From: Acidobacteriota bacterium
GTDB lineage: Bacteria; Acidobacteriota; Terriglobia; Bryobacterales; Bryobacteraceae
NCBI GenBank assembly: GCA_016213775.1
Contig: JACQZR010000202.1
Span: forward strand, 1 to 64,000
Direction: 5' to 3'
Length of the DNA: 64,000 bases
This document shows positions 16,458 through 26,012 of this stretch, one piece after another. A model generated the notes under the pieces. It made no database searches, was not told the DNA's origin, and saw only the letters and a program-made list of their open reading frames with translations. The position numbers were made by a program, and so were the translations under genes. The stretch's first letter is position 1. Every line of letters begins with the position of its first letter.

Positions 16458-17801
16458 CTAATCCTCGTACTGATCAGTGACGAAGGTGCTGGCGTAGGCG
16501 TGTTCCAACACCTCCGCAGTCAGTAGATAGGGCAGGCGCTGGAACTGAATCAAGTCGATCGCATGGTCAATCAAATCCCGGGGCTGGCACCGCCGCATCG
16601 GCTTTTTCGGTTGCCGGTAGCAGCGGTCCAGAAACACTGGCATCACTCCGCTTGCCACTGGCAACTCCTTCCCCTGGCAGTAGTTACGGAAGATCTCCAT
16701 GTACTCCAACTCGGTTGGATTGCGCACGTACATCTTATATTGGATGCGGCGCAAGAATGCCTCATCGCCGATTTGATTGGGGCGCAGGTTGGTCGAAAAA
16801 ATGAGAAACGTCTCCAACGGAACAGAAATCTTGCCCCCCTGAATGAAGCTGTAGTAGTCCACGCCGCGCTCCATCGGGACGATCCACCGGTTGAGCACCT
16901 CCGCGGGCGACACTTTCTGCCGGCCAAAGTCGTCGATCAGGTAGATCCCGTTGTTGGCCTTCAGTTGGAAAGGCGCGTCGTAGATCTTGGAATCGGGACG
17001 GAACGACAGATCCAGCATGTCGAGGTTCAACTCTCCGCCGCTGACAATGAACGGCCGTTTCGCCATGAACCAGCGCCCGTCGAACTGGTCCCCCTCCGGC
17101 ACGATCCAGATGGAGCTTTCTTCGCCGTCGAAGTCGCCAATCCGCTGGTGATACAGGGGATCGTAGATTTGGACGATCTGTCCGTGCGACTCAATCGCAT
17201 AGGGGATAAAGATCGGATCGCTCTCGATGCGGAACAGTGCTTCGGCCAGATACGTTTTGCCATTCCCCGGCTGCCCGTACAGCAGGAAGCTCCGGCCGGC
17301 GTTGACAGCCGGACCCACCTGGGCAATCAGGTCGGGACTGATCACCATGTGTTCAAACGCCTTTTGCAGCTTGGCTTTGGTGAGCCAGTTGCGCCGCTTC
17401 TGCAGGCTCACCACCGCGCTGTACTGCTCCAACGGGACTGGCGCCTTGCCTGCGTAGGTGTTCGTTTCCATGTACTTGCCGACAAGGACCCGTCCCTGGT
17501 CGGTGAGGGCAAAGGAGGCGGAAATTGGTCCGATTCCGCTCGACCGTTTCACCATAAGAAGATGTTGCTGCTTGAAATACTCGAGAAGAGGTTCAATGAG
17601 ACTGAAATTCAGCCCGAGGGCCTTTCCCAGGTCCCGGCCCAACGCCTCGCCGCGGAAATAGATCACCTTGAGTATCAACTGCTGCAGGAGTGTTTCCGAA
17701 AGTCCAGTGTCCGCCAGCGTTGCCGGGACGTGCGGCCAGACTTCGTCCGGAACAGGCGGTAGCGCGCCTGCTTGAGGGGTTTGGGAGTCAACAGCTTCCA
17801 T
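16458..17801 (-). CDS. AAA-type ATPase with N-terminal winged-helix-like region
   Basis: A 447-residue protein. Residues about 30-110 look like a winged-helix domain (LLQQLILKVIYFRGEALGRDL...LTDQGRVLVGKYM). The ATPase core has Walker A GQPGNGKT (176-183), Walker B GIYLIDDFG (D290, D291), a sensor-1-like FLIFSTNL and a sensor-2-like RRCQPRDLIDHAIDL near the C-terminus. The large insert between Walker A and B carries no known domain. The gene lies 15 bases downstream of the HDOD gene on the same strand, so they are probably co-transcribed. Proteins of this type occur near pilus and secretion loci in Acidobacteriota, but no such genes are here. Confidence 0.75.
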   Translation of the reverse strand: MEAVDSQTPQAGALPPVPDEVWPHVPATLADTGLSETLLQQLILKVIYFRGEALGRDLGKALGLNFSLIEPLLEYFKQQHLLMVKRSSGIGPISASFALTDQGRVLVGKYMETNTYAGKAPVPLEQYSAVVSLQKRRNWLTKAKLQKAFEHMVISPDLIAQVGPAVNAGRSFLLYGQPGNGKTYLAEALFRIESDPIFIPYAIESHGQIVQIYDPLYHQRIGDFDGEESSIWIVPEGDQFDGRWFMAKRPFIVSGGELNLDMLDLSFRPDSKIYDAPFQLKANNGIYLIDDFGRQKVSPAEVLNRWIVPMERGVDYYSFIQGGKISVPLETFLIFSTNLRPNQIGDEAFLRRIQYKMYVRNPTELEYMEIFRNYCQGKELPVASGVMPVFLDRCYRQPKKPMRRCQPRDLIDHAIDLIQFQRLPYLLTAEVLEHAYASTFVTDQYED

Positions 17802-17816
17802 GGGTACCTTCCCCTG

Positions 17817-19316
17817 CTATCGGCTGGCGAGAAGGGATTCCTTACACGCACCGGTAAGTTGTTCCACAGACCGCGAACCGCCCGTCGCCTGTGAGGAAGC
17901 TTTGGCCACCGCCCGCGCTGCCAGATCGCGGAGGCCGGCAATCTGCTGCTCCAGGGCTTTGCCAGTTTCCACCGGATGCGGCGAATCGGCGTACAGACAG
18001 CCAATCACCTGATCGTCTACCAGCACCGGACACACTAGCAGATACTTGGCATTCAACGGATTCACCGCCGGAGCCGGCGATTGCAGCGCGAAGAGGTCGC
18101 GCTTCCGCAGCAGTTCCACGCCCAGCGCCCCGCCACGAATCGACACCGGCAGACGGAACCGGTCGAGAACAGCAGCACTATCGGTCCCCACCGCAAGACG
18201 CGCGTGAATCAGGTTCGCCTCCGGCTCCACCAGACCAAACAACACCCGCGCAAAGGGGCCCGCCGCATGGACACGGTCCAGTATCGTCATGAGCACGTCA
18301 TTCAACACGAAATGGCCGCCCTGGATGTCCGTTTCCAGTTGATCGGCTTCCTTCGGAGGAACGGGTTCGCAGTCGTCGTCGGGCGGCAACGGAGCTGTGT
18401 TCATCGCAACGTTGATCTGCGCGCCCAATCGAAGCGCGTCAAACGGCATCCGCAGGTTGGTTGCCGTGTGACCGGCGTCCTCCACCGTACGCTCGAGGAT
18501 CTTCTTCAGATCGGTTTCCTTGATGCCGATGGTCGGGGCGAACACCTCCACCAGTTGGCGGGTGGCGGCACGGCTGGCCTCCGGCGCGGCCCGATAGACA
18601 CTGGTAGTGAGCGCATGGCTGAGTTGTACCAGAGTCTTCAGGAAATCCTTATGTCCCGCATGTATCCGGGTCCCTCCCGTCTGCACGTCAGCCATGCACG
18701 TGGTGACGCTGTCCGGCAGTCCCCAGTGTGCTGCCATCGCACGTCCCAGTTCTTCAAAGGAGCATTTCAGGGCCTTACGGCTTGCATGCTTTTCCGACAG
18801 ATTCTTCTGCCGTTCCAGCAGGTATTCCCGATACTCCACGGGCAGATAGCAGGAAACCAGGATTTCGCCCAGATTTCGAAACATGCCGCACAGGTAAGCC
18901 TCTTCCGGCTTCGGGTATCCCCCCACCAGCGCAGCCTCGCGCGCATGGTTCGCACTAAGCAGGGACAGGACCATCAGTTCCCGGACTCCGGAGGAGCGGT
19001 TGCGGAAGTGCTCAAACAGCATCAGACCGGCGGCCAGGTCCCGGATGGCCTCGAGACCCAGCAACGAGGCGGCATGCGCCACGCTCAATATGGGCCGGCC
19101 CGACCGGTTGTATAACGGCGAGTTCGCGACGCGAAGCAGTTTCAGGGTCACGCTGTACTCGCGCAGGACAATCTCGGTGATATTCCGGATCGATACGTCT
19201 TCCTGGTGCGCGGAGGAAAGAATCTGTTGAATATGATGGGAGAAGGCAGGCAGATCGGGCCGCGCGAGGATGTCCTTGACGCGCCGTTCCACGATATCGT
19301 CCGGAGGGGGGACCAC
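17817..19316 (-). CDS. HDOD-domain signalling protein with C-terminal GAF-like region
   Basis: The 499-residue protein has an HDOD domain at about residues 15-220: LPAFSHHIQQILSSAHQEDV, LLRVANSPLYN, LGLEAIRDLAAGLMLFEHF and YLCGMFRNLGEILVSCYLP. HDOD domains are HD-like but lack phosphohydrolase residues and act as signalling scaffolds. Residues about 330-480 look like a GAF domain (RVLFGLVEPEANLIHARLAV...YLLVCPVLVDDQVIGCLYAD), so it may sense a small ligand. It is the first gene of a two-gene unit with the AAA ATPase. Confidence 0.82.
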   Translation of the reverse strand: MVPPPDDIVERRVKDILARPDLPAFSHHIQQILSSAHQEDVSIRNITEIVLREYSVTLKLLRVANSPLYNRSGRPILSVAHAASLLGLEAIRDLAAGLMLFEHFRNRSSGVRELMVLSLLSANHAREAALVGGYPKPEEAYLCGMFRNLGEILVSCYLPVEYREYLLERQKNLSEKHASRKALKCSFEELGRAMAAHWGLPDSVTTCMADVQTGGTRIHAGHKDFLKTLVQLSHALTTSVYRAAPEASRAATRQLVEVFAPTIGIKETDLKKILERTVEDAGHTATNLRMPFDALRLGAQINVAMNTAPLPPDDDCEPVPPKEADQLETDIQGGHFVLNDVLMTILDRVHAAGPFARVLFGLVEPEANLIHARLAVGTDSAAVLDRFRLPVSIRGGALGVELLRKRDLFALQSPAPAVNPLNAKYLLVCPVLVDDQVIGCLYADSPHPVETGKALEQQIAGLRDLAARAVAKASSQATGGSRSVEQLTGACKESLLASR

Positions 19317-19355
19317 GCTATCTTATCGGTAACATAGGAGAATTCATCGAAAGAT

Positions 19356-20498
19356 GTGAATTCTATCCATTCTCTGCAACACTTGGAACACTTTCGCCGT
19401 CTAACTTTGCGAAGTTATCTTTGCACGGAGGCCACGCGTTTGCCTTGGCTCGTCATCGTCCTCTGGATGCTCGCCTGCTCTTGTGTGCGAGGGCCCCAAG
19501 CCGCTCGTCCTGTGGAAGCCGCGGGTCCAGAGCGCGCGGTTGCTACGCCCGATCCCAAAGCCGGTGAACTGGTGGTTCGTGCCACCGGAAACATCCAGGC
19601 CCGGAAGGCACTTTCCATCCGCTGCCCGCAGATCACGTCCCAACAGCGCCAACTGACCCTTGTCACCCTTGCTCCCAATGGCTCCAAGGTGAGGCAGGAC
19701 GACGTCATCGTCGAGTTCGATCAGACCGCCATCCTCGACGAGGCCCGCGATATCAAGGCCCGCATCACCGACATGGAGCATCAACTCGCCGAGCGCATCG
19801 CCAAGGCGAAAAGCGACTCCGCCCGCCGCATGTCCGACATCAAAGAGGCCGAAGCGGACCTTGGCAAATCGGAAATCAAGATCCGCAAAGGCCCGGTGCT
19901 CAGCGCCATCGACCGCCGCAAGAACGAGGTTTCCGCTGAAAGCGCCAAGGCGCGCGTGTCCAGCCTCAACAAATCAAACGGCTTTCATCAACTTGAGGAG
20001 AAGGCCGCGATCGGCGTCATCGAAAAGAAACTCGAACGGCTCAAGGTCTCTCTGGAACGGGTGAACCGCAATCTCTCCCGGCTGGAAATCAAAGCCCCGC
20101 AGGAAGGGATGATCGCCGTGGAGAACGTCTGGCGCAACGGCTCGATGGGTCAGCCGCAGGAAGGGGATCAAATGTATCCCGGCCAGCCGCTCATCCGCAT
20201 CTTCGACCCGACGGAAATGATCATCGACGTCCAGGTTGGCGAGCCCGACGTTGCTATCCTTAGCCACGCAGCGAAGGCCAGGGTTTACCTCGACGCCTAC
20301 CCCGATGCGGTGTTTGATGCGACCCTGGAATCCTCCAGCCCGGTTGCGGCTGCCGGACTCGATTCCCCGCTGCGGACATTCACCGCCCGATTCCGCATTC
20401 AGCAGCAGGATCCCCGTCTGCTTCCTGACCTCTCGGCTTCGCTGGAGATCGCAGTGGACCGCAAACTGGTTGCCCAGCCGGGAGGTGGCGCGAAATGA
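19356..20498 (+). CDS. HlyD/MacA-type membrane-fusion adaptor 1
   Basis: The 380-residue protein has a hydrophobic N-terminal anchor (PWLVIVLWMLACSC, possibly lipidated at the first Cys), a lipoyl-like half motif (VRATGNIQARKA), a long helical hairpin (residues about 130-230, charged coiled coil), a second lipoyl half LEIKAPQEGMIAVENVW, and beta-barrel strands to the end (IIDVQVGEPDVAIL). It is the first of three adaptor genes. Start GTG 19356 is weakly supported; a later start closer to the anchor is possible. Its stop overlaps the next start as ATGA. Confidence 0.8.
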   Translation: MNSIHSLQHLEHFRRLTLRSYLCTEATRLPWLVIVLWMLACSCVRGPQAARPVEAAGPERAVATPDPKAGELVVRATGNIQARKALSIRCPQITSQQRQLTLVTLAPNGSKVRQDDVIVEFDQTAILDEARDIKARITDMEHQLAERIAKAKSDSARRMSDIKEAEADLGKSEIKIRKGPVLSAIDRRKNEVSAESAKARVSSLNKSNGFHQLEEKAAIGVIEKKLERLKVSLERVNRNLSRLEIKAPQEGMIAVENVWRNGSMGQPQEGDQMYPGQPLIRIFDPTEMIIDVQVGEPDVAILSHAAKARVYLDAYPDAVFDATLESSSPVAAAGLDSPLRTFTARFRIQQQDPRLLPDLSASLEIAVDRKLVAQPGGGAK

Positions 20499-21757
20499 CG
20501 GCCCCCGTCAAGGCATGGCTCTTCCGGCTCTATGTGGTGGTTGTGCTTTTGGCCAGCCTCGGCGGGGCCGGCTACTACTTCCGCGACGTGATTCCCGCCG
20601 CCGCGAAGGGACCGGAACTGCCCACTGCCATCGCAAAGCAAGGGGAATTCCTCGTGGTGGTATCCTGCCGCGGCGAACTGGTGTCCGGCCGCAGCAGGCA
20701 GGTGGTGGCGCCCCTGAACGTGCCCGACCTGCGCATTGCCTGGCAGGCTACGCCCGGTTCACTGGTGAAGGAAGGGGACCCGCTGATCCGTTTCGACGCC
20801 AGCGGGGCGAAACGCCAATTGCAGGAGAAAGAGGCGGCATTCGGTCAATCGAACGCCGCGCTTGCGCAGGCTACTGCACAGGTCCGTATCCAGGAGGAGC
20901 AGGATCGTCTCAATCTCGCCTGGCAGAAACACACGGTCGAACGCGCCCGCCTGGAAGTGGCCAAAGCGGAAATCGAAAGCGCCATGAAAGGGGAAGAGAG
21001 CCGCATCGACCTCACGCTTGCCGAGGAGAAGCTCAAGGTCCAGCAGGCCGCCCTAGAACTCAACAAGACATCCGGCACCTCGCGCGTTGCTTCGGTGACC
21101 TCGCAGAATAATAAGAACGAGACCGAGGTCAACATCACCAACCGGCGCATTTCGCAGATGGAAGTAAAGTCGCCTTCCGACGGCGTTGTCGAGTACGCCA
21201 TGAACTACTCGCAAGGCTGGATGAACGCGCGGCCGTTCAAAATTGGTGACAATGTCTGGCCGGGCAGCACGGTCGCCGAAATCCCCGACCTCACCAGCCT
21301 GCGCATGAAGGCGAAAGTAGAGGAGATCGAGCGGGGACGCATTCAGGCAGGCATGGCCGTCAAACTCCGCCTCGATCCGTTCCCGGAATCGCAGTTCCCC
21401 GGCAAGCTCGCCTCGATATCGCCGCTCACCGAGCAGAACTTCGAATGGCCGCCCTCGCGCAACTTCCGCGCCTACGGCCAGTTCGAAAAGATCGACCCAC
21501 GGCTGCGGCCGGGCATGAACGGTCGTCTGGACGTGATCGTCGATCGCATTCCCGATGCCATCAGCATTCCCGCCAAGGCAATCTTCTCGCGCGAAGGGCG
21601 GCCCATGGTGTTGCTGGTGACCGACGCGGGCACTCGTTCCGTCGGGGTCAGCATCGTGGCGCGTAATCCCGATGAAGTGGCGGTGAAAGGCATCGCCGCC
21701 GGCGCGAAGGTGGCGCTCATTGAGGAACAAACGAAGACCGGCGGTAAGAAGAAATGA
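20495..21757 (+). CDS. HlyD/MacA-type membrane-fusion adaptor 2
   Basis: A 420-residue protein with one N-terminal transmembrane helix (FRLYVVVVLLASLGGAGYYF), a split lipoyl domain (LRIAWQATPGSLVKEGDPLIRFD and MEVKSPSDGVVEYAM), a coiled-coil hairpin rich in E, Q, R and K between them, and C-terminal beta-barrel segments (IPAKAIFSREGRPMVLLV). The lysine-rich end GGKKK is typical of this group. It overlaps adaptors 1 and 3 by four bases each (ATGA). Such adaptors link an inner-membrane pump to an outer-membrane duct. Confidence 0.85.
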   Translation: MTAPVKAWLFRLYVVVVLLASLGGAGYYFRDVIPAAAKGPELPTAIAKQGEFLVVVSCRGELVSGRSRQVVAPLNVPDLRIAWQATPGSLVKEGDPLIRFDASGAKRQLQEKEAAFGQSNAALAQATAQVRIQEEQDRLNLAWQKHTVERARLEVAKAEIESAMKGEESRIDLTLAEEKLKVQQAALELNKTSGTSRVASVTSQNNKNETEVNITNRRISQMEVKSPSDGVVEYAMNYSQGWMNARPFKIGDNVWPGSTVAEIPDLTSLRMKAKVEEIERGRIQAGMAVKLRLDPFPESQFPGKLASISPLTEQNFEWPPSRNFRAYGQFEKIDPRLRPGMNGRLDVIVDRIPDAISIPAKAIFSREGRPMVLLVTDAGTRSVGVSIVARNPDEVAVKGIAAGAKVALIEEQTKTGGKKK

Positions 21758-23040
21758 AGAAGCTGCTGCTGGTTCCCTTGTTGATTGGCGGCATAGTCAC
21801 TCTTGCGGGGTGGGGCGCTAAGACCGTCTTCGATCAACTCGCTGTGAAGAGCGAGGACAACGTACCATTCACGAAAGTGAAGCGCGGCAGTGTCACGTTC
21901 TCGGTGGTGGCCCGCGGCAACCTCCAGGGTGGCAACTCCAAGACGCTCACGGCGCCAATGACCGGCAATCAGATGATGACCATCACGCACCTTGCCAAGC
22001 CCGGGGATGTGGTGGCCGAAGGAGATGTCGTCGCGCAATTTGATACCGCGGAGGAGGAGTTCAAGCTCAAGGAAGCCGAAGCGGATTTGGCCGAAGCCGA
22101 GCAACAGGTGCTGCAGGCGACCAATGAAGCGCTGGCGAAGGAGGAGGAACTCAACTACGAGCTCATCAAGGCGCGCTCCGACTTGCGCCTGGCCGAGATC
22201 GAGTGCGAGAAGAACGAGTTGCTGCCTACGATGGTGCAGAAGCAAAACAACCTTTCGCTCGAAGCCAACCGCGCCCGTGTCCGGCAACTCGAGCATGACT
22301 ATCCCGAACGCAAGAACGCGGCCAAGGCGTCCATCGCCATCCAGGCGGCCGCCCGTAGAAAGGCCCAGGTCCAATCGGAAACGGCACGCCGCAATATCTC
22401 GCTGATGACTTTGAAGGCGCCTGTAGCTGGATACGTCAACGTCGAGCGCAATACGCAAAGCAACTTCATGTTCCCCGGCATGGTGCTGCCGCTGCTGCAA
22501 TTGGGCGATCAGATCCGCGCCGGTATGGGTGTAGTCCAGATCCCTGACATGAAGACATGGGAGGTTCCCGCGCAGATCAGCGAGGAAGACCGCGGCCATC
22601 TTTCCATTGGACAGCCCGCCGAGATCGCCGTGGTATCGCAGCCTGGCCACAAGTTTCACGGTAAAGTCTCCAACATCGGCGGCACTTCCGGGCCGCCGTG
22701 GAATCGCCGTTTTGAGGCCAAGCTCACATTGGAGGACCCCATCGATAAACTGCGCCCCGGCATGAGCGTCCTGATGACGATCCGAACGCAGACCATCGAC
22801 AATGCACTCTGGCTTCCCGGTCAGGCGCTCTTTGAGACAGGCGACCGCAAGCAGGTCTACCTGCGCGGCGCCTCCGGCTTCGTGGCCAAGGATGTCGAAC
22901 TCGTTCGCCGGTCGGAGAGCCAGGTAGTCATCAAGGGCCTGAACGAGGGCGACGTCGTCGCACTCATCAATCCGAGTGAGACGACCCAGAAGAAAGCCAA
23001 GAGTGGCGGCGAGGGCGCGCTGAAGGCGATACCGAAATGA
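21754..23040 (+). CDS. HlyD/MacA-type membrane-fusion adaptor 3
   Basis: The 428-residue protein repeats the adaptor plan: N-terminal helix (LLLVPLLIGGIVTLAGWGAK), lipoyl half (MMTITHLAKPGDVVAEGDVVAQFD), a long Glu/Ala-rich coiled coil (residues about 100-215), second half MTLKAPVAGYVNVERN, and C-terminal barrel strands (LWLPGQALFETGDRKQVYL). Its stop overlaps the permease start (ATGA). It has the same order of elements as adaptor 2, so they are probably duplicates that may form a mixed hexamer. Confidence 0.85.
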   Translation: MKKLLLVPLLIGGIVTLAGWGAKTVFDQLAVKSEDNVPFTKVKRGSVTFSVVARGNLQGGNSKTLTAPMTGNQMMTITHLAKPGDVVAEGDVVAQFDTAEEEFKLKEAEADLAEAEQQVLQATNEALAKEEELNYELIKARSDLRLAEIECEKNELLPTMVQKQNNLSLEANRARVRQLEHDYPERKNAAKASIAIQAAARRKAQVQSETARRNISLMTLKAPVAGYVNVERNTQSNFMFPGMVLPLLQLGDQIRAGMGVVQIPDMKTWEVPAQISEEDRGHLSIGQPAEIAVVSQPGHKFHGKVSNIGGTSGPPWNRRFEAKLTLEDPIDKLRPGMSVLMTIRTQTIDNALWLPGQALFETGDRKQVYLRGASGFVAKDVELVRRSESQVVIKGLNEGDVVALINPSETTQKKAKSGGEGALKAIPK

Positions 23041-24287
23041 TCGGCTCACTGTGGTCGGACTTCAAGGAGGCCGTGTCCAACCTGCGTGCGCAGAAGACAC
23101 GTACCTTCCTCACGGCCTTGGGCATCGTGTTCGGCGTGGGCTCCGTTATCGGCATGCTGTCCATCGGCGCCGGGGCACGTGAGCAATCGCTGCGCTTCAT
23201 TGAACAACTGGGCGTACGCAACGTGCTCGTCGAATCGCGTCCCGCGTCAAGCCCTGAAGAATTGCAGCAGCGCCGCCGCTCTTCGCAGGGTCTCACCGAA
23301 CGGGATGTGCGCATCCTCGAAGCCAATGTCGACGGTCTGGAAATCCTCTCGCCGCGCCGGTCGCTATATCCCTCGAAGGTGTTGCCGAAGCCTTCCTCCG
23401 CGGTTCCGGAGTTGTATGGGGTGCGGCCGTCCTATGCGCTGATTCACAACCTGCGTGCGGTGGAAGGCCGGCTGCTGAACGCGGACGATGACGCCGACAG
23501 CGCCGCGGTCTGCATGCTCGGCGATGCGGCGAAAGTGGCTATCCTCGGCTACGGGCCGGCAGTAGGCAAGTACGTCAAAGTGAATGACAACTGGCTGCGC
23601 GTAATAGGCGTGCTGGAGCAGCAGATCATGGACGCGGGCGGATCGGGCGGCGGTCAGAAGAACGATCGCAACAACGCCATCTACATCCCGTTCGGTACGT
23701 TCCAATACCGCTTCTGGGACCGGACGCGCTTCCTCAAGGACGAGTTGGACGGCGTTGACCTGCGGCTCAAGGCAGGCGTCAATAGCGTCGAGTCGGCCAA
23801 AGTCGTAACAGCCATCCTCAACTCCACGCATCGCAACGTGGAGGACTTCTCGGTGACCATCCCGGCGGCGCTGCTCGCCCAGCAGAAACGAACCCAAACC
23901 ATCTTCACCTATGTAATGGTGGCGATCGCGGCCATCTCACTGCTGGTGGGCGGTATCGGCATCATGAACATCGTGCTTGCCACAGTGATGGAGCGAACTC
24001 GCGAGATCGGCATCCGGCGGGCCATTGGTGCGCGCCGCGGGGACATCCTGCGGCAGTTCCTTTCAGAGTCCATCCTCATATCGGGGGTCGGGGGTTTGCT
24101 CGGCGTGGCGTTCGGCATGGGCCTCTCGTGGATCATCGCCCAAGCCGCGGACTGGAAGACGATCGTCACCACTGCGTCCGTGCTGGTCTCCTTTGGAGTA
24201 GCGGTGGCCGTGGGGGTGCTGTTCGGAATCTACCCGGCGATGAAGGCCGCGCAAGTCGACCCGATCGAGGCCCTTCGCTACGAGTAA
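23037..24287 (+). CDS. MacB/FtsX-family ABC transporter permease
   Basis: A 416-residue permease without an ATPase domain. One transmembrane helix lies near residues 20-40 (TFLTALGIVFGVGSVIGMLSI), then a large periplasmic MacB_PCD domain (to about 285), then three helices in the FtsX domain containing the family text ISLLVGGIGIMNIVLATVMERTREIGIRRAIGA. MacB proteins usually carry or are paired with an NBD; none is encoded in this operon. The downstream ABC-F ATPase is not of the MacB/LolD type. Confidence 0.88.
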   Translation: MIGSLWSDFKEAVSNLRAQKTRTFLTALGIVFGVGSVIGMLSIGAGAREQSLRFIEQLGVRNVLVESRPASSPEELQQRRRSSQGLTERDVRILEANVDGLEILSPRRSLYPSKVLPKPSSAVPELYGVRPSYALIHNLRAVEGRLLNADDDADSAAVCMLGDAAKVAILGYGPAVGKYVKVNDNWLRVIGVLEQQIMDAGGSGGGQKNDRNNAIYIPFGTFQYRFWDRTRFLKDELDGVDLRLKAGVNSVESAKVVTAILNSTHRNVEDFSVTIPAALLAQQKRTQTIFTYVMVAIAAISLLVGGIGIMNIVLATVMERTREIGIRRAIGARRGDILRQFLSESILISGVGGLLGVAFGMGLSWIIAQAADWKTIVTTASVLVSFGVAVAVGVLFGIYPAMKAAQVDPIEALRYE

Positions 24288-24319
24288 CCACGGCCTGTCT
24301 GCTAGTTTGGTTGAGGCAG

Positions 24320-25957
24320 ATGATTTCCTTTACCAATATCAATAAGCAGTATGGCAAGCAGCTCATTTTCGTGGAGGCTTCCTTTCAGTTGAACCCCAAT
24401 GACAAGGTGGGGTTGGTGGGACCGAACGGCGCCGGCAAGACTACACTGTTCCGCATGGTGGTGGGCGAAGAATCGCCTGACGAGGGCGAGGTTTCGGTGC
24501 CGCGTAAGACTACCATCGGTTATTTCCGGCAGGACGTGGAGGAGATGAAGGGACGGTCTGTGATCGATGAGGCCATCGCCGGCAGCGGACGAGTTGGCGA
24601 TCTGCATCATGAACTCGAAGCCTTGCAGCAGGCGATGGAAGATCCGGATCGCGCCGATGAGATGGACCGGATACTCGAACGCTTTGGCGAGGTCCAGGAG
24701 GAGTACGAGCACCTCGGCGGCTACACCTTAGAAGCCCATGCCCGCGAGGTTCTGCACGGCCTCGGCTTTGAAGACGATCAGATTGACGGCGATGTCGGCG
24801 CGCTGTCAGGCGGCTGGAAGATGCGTGTGGCGCTGGCACGCGTGCTGCTGGGCAGGCCCGACGTACTGCTGATGGACGAACCGACGAACCACCTGGACAT
24901 CGAGTCCATCATCTGGTTGGAGAACTTCCTGAAGGCCTATCCGGGGGCGCTTCTGATGACCTCGCACGATCGCGAGTTCATGAACCGCATCGTCAGCCGG
25001 ATCGCCGAAATCGATGCCGGTGAGATCAACGTTTACTCGGGCAACTATGAGTTCTACGAGCGCGAGCGCGCGATTCGCGGGGCGAATCAGCAGGCCGCCT
25101 TTGCGCGTCAGCAGGCCATGCTCGCCAAGGAACAGCGGTTCATCGACCGCTTTCGTACGCATGCCGCCAAGGCCGCGCAGGTGCAGAGCCGCATCAAGGC
25201 GCTGGATAAGATCGAGAAGATCGAACTGCCCAGGACGCGCGTGGTGGTGAAGTTCGAATTCCGCACGCCGCCGCGCTCCGGAGACCAGGTGGCGGTGATC
25301 GAGAACCTGCACAAGAGCTATGGCAAGCGCGTCATCTATGACGGCTTCTCAGTGACAGTCCGTCGAGGCGAGCGCTGGGCCGTGATGGGCCGCAACGGCG
25401 CCGGCAAGAGCACGCTGCTGAAGTTGATCGCGGGTGAAGCGGAACCGGATTCCGGGTCGGTGACGCTTGGCGCAAGCTTGCAGATGGGCTACTTCGCGCA
25501 ACAGTCACTCGATGTGCTGGATGCCAGCCTGACAGTGAGCGAGCAGTTGCAGAAGGACTTTCCACAGGACAGCATCGGGTCGCTGCGCACGCTCGCCGGG
25601 GCCTTTCAGTTCTCGGGAGAAGATGTGGACAAGAAGATCCGCGCGCTGTCGGGCGGCGAGAAGTCGCGGCTGGCGATGGCGCGGATGCTCTACAACCCAC
25701 CGAACTTTTTGGTGCTCGATGAGCCGACCAACCACCTGGATCTGGCCACCAAAGAAATGTTGGTGGAGGCTCTCAAGGAGTTTGAGGGAACGATGATCTT
25801 TGTCTCGCATGACCGCATGTTTTTGCGCGGCCTGGCGAATCGGGTGCTGGAGTTAGGCGGGGAAAGCGGCAAGGACCGGACGCCGGTGGTTTATCCCGGC
25901 ACCTATGACGAGTACGTGCAGCGCATGGGTCACGAGGCGCCGGGTATCTACGCATGA
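24320..25957 (+). CDS. ABC-F family ATPase (Uup/YbiT type)
   Basis: The 545-residue protein has two ABC modules without membrane segments. NBD1 has Walker A GPNGAGKT (34-41), signature LSGGWKMR and Walker B VLLMDEPTNHLD. A charged linker with many K/R residues (about 240-310, EQRFIDRFRTHAAKAAQVQSR) follows. NBD2 has GRNGAGKS, LSGGEKSR and FLVLDEPTNHLD. ABC-F proteins act on ribosomes and do not transport. Start ATG 24320 (MISFTNINKQYG) fits family N-termini; the longer upstream frame covers the permease end. It lies 32 bases after the permease, but function suggests it is not part of the transporter. Confidence 0.92.
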   Translation: MISFTNINKQYGKQLIFVEASFQLNPNDKVGLVGPNGAGKTTLFRMVVGEESPDEGEVSVPRKTTIGYFRQDVEEMKGRSVIDEAIAGSGRVGDLHHELEALQQAMEDPDRADEMDRILERFGEVQEEYEHLGGYTLEAHAREVLHGLGFEDDQIDGDVGALSGGWKMRVALARVLLGRPDVLLMDEPTNHLDIESIIWLENFLKAYPGALLMTSHDREFMNRIVSRIAEIDAGEINVYSGNYEFYERERAIRGANQQAAFARQQAMLAKEQRFIDRFRTHAAKAAQVQSRIKALDKIEKIELPRTRVVVKFEFRTPPRSGDQVAVIENLHKSYGKRVIYDGFSVTVRRGERWAVMGRNGAGKSTLLKLIAGEAEPDSGSVTLGASLQMGYFAQQSLDVLDASLTVSEQLQKDFPQDSIGSLRTLAGAFQFSGEDVDKKIRALSGGEKSRLAMARMLYNPPNFLVLDEPTNHLDLATKEMLVEALKEFEGTMIFVSHDRMFLRGLANRVLELGGESGKDRTPVVYPGTYDEYVQRMGHEAPGIYA

Positions 25958-26012
25958 AGTGATCCGGAAATTGCCGCCACTGTAACATTTATGAAATACT
26001 TAGGCCCATCCC

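Noticed and set aside
16563-17762. A 399-codon plus-strand frame
   Set aside because: It is antisense to the AAA ATPase gene (Walker A and B present on the minus strand) and shows no domain.
21472-23049. A 525-codon minus-strand frame
   Set aside because: It is antisense to the second and third adaptor genes, which overlap in a coherent operon on the plus strand.
24288-24319. ABC-F ATPase as the missing NBD of the three-adaptor exporter
   Set aside because: ABC-F proteins have tandem NBDs with a linker for ribosome binding and do not pair with MacB-type permeases.
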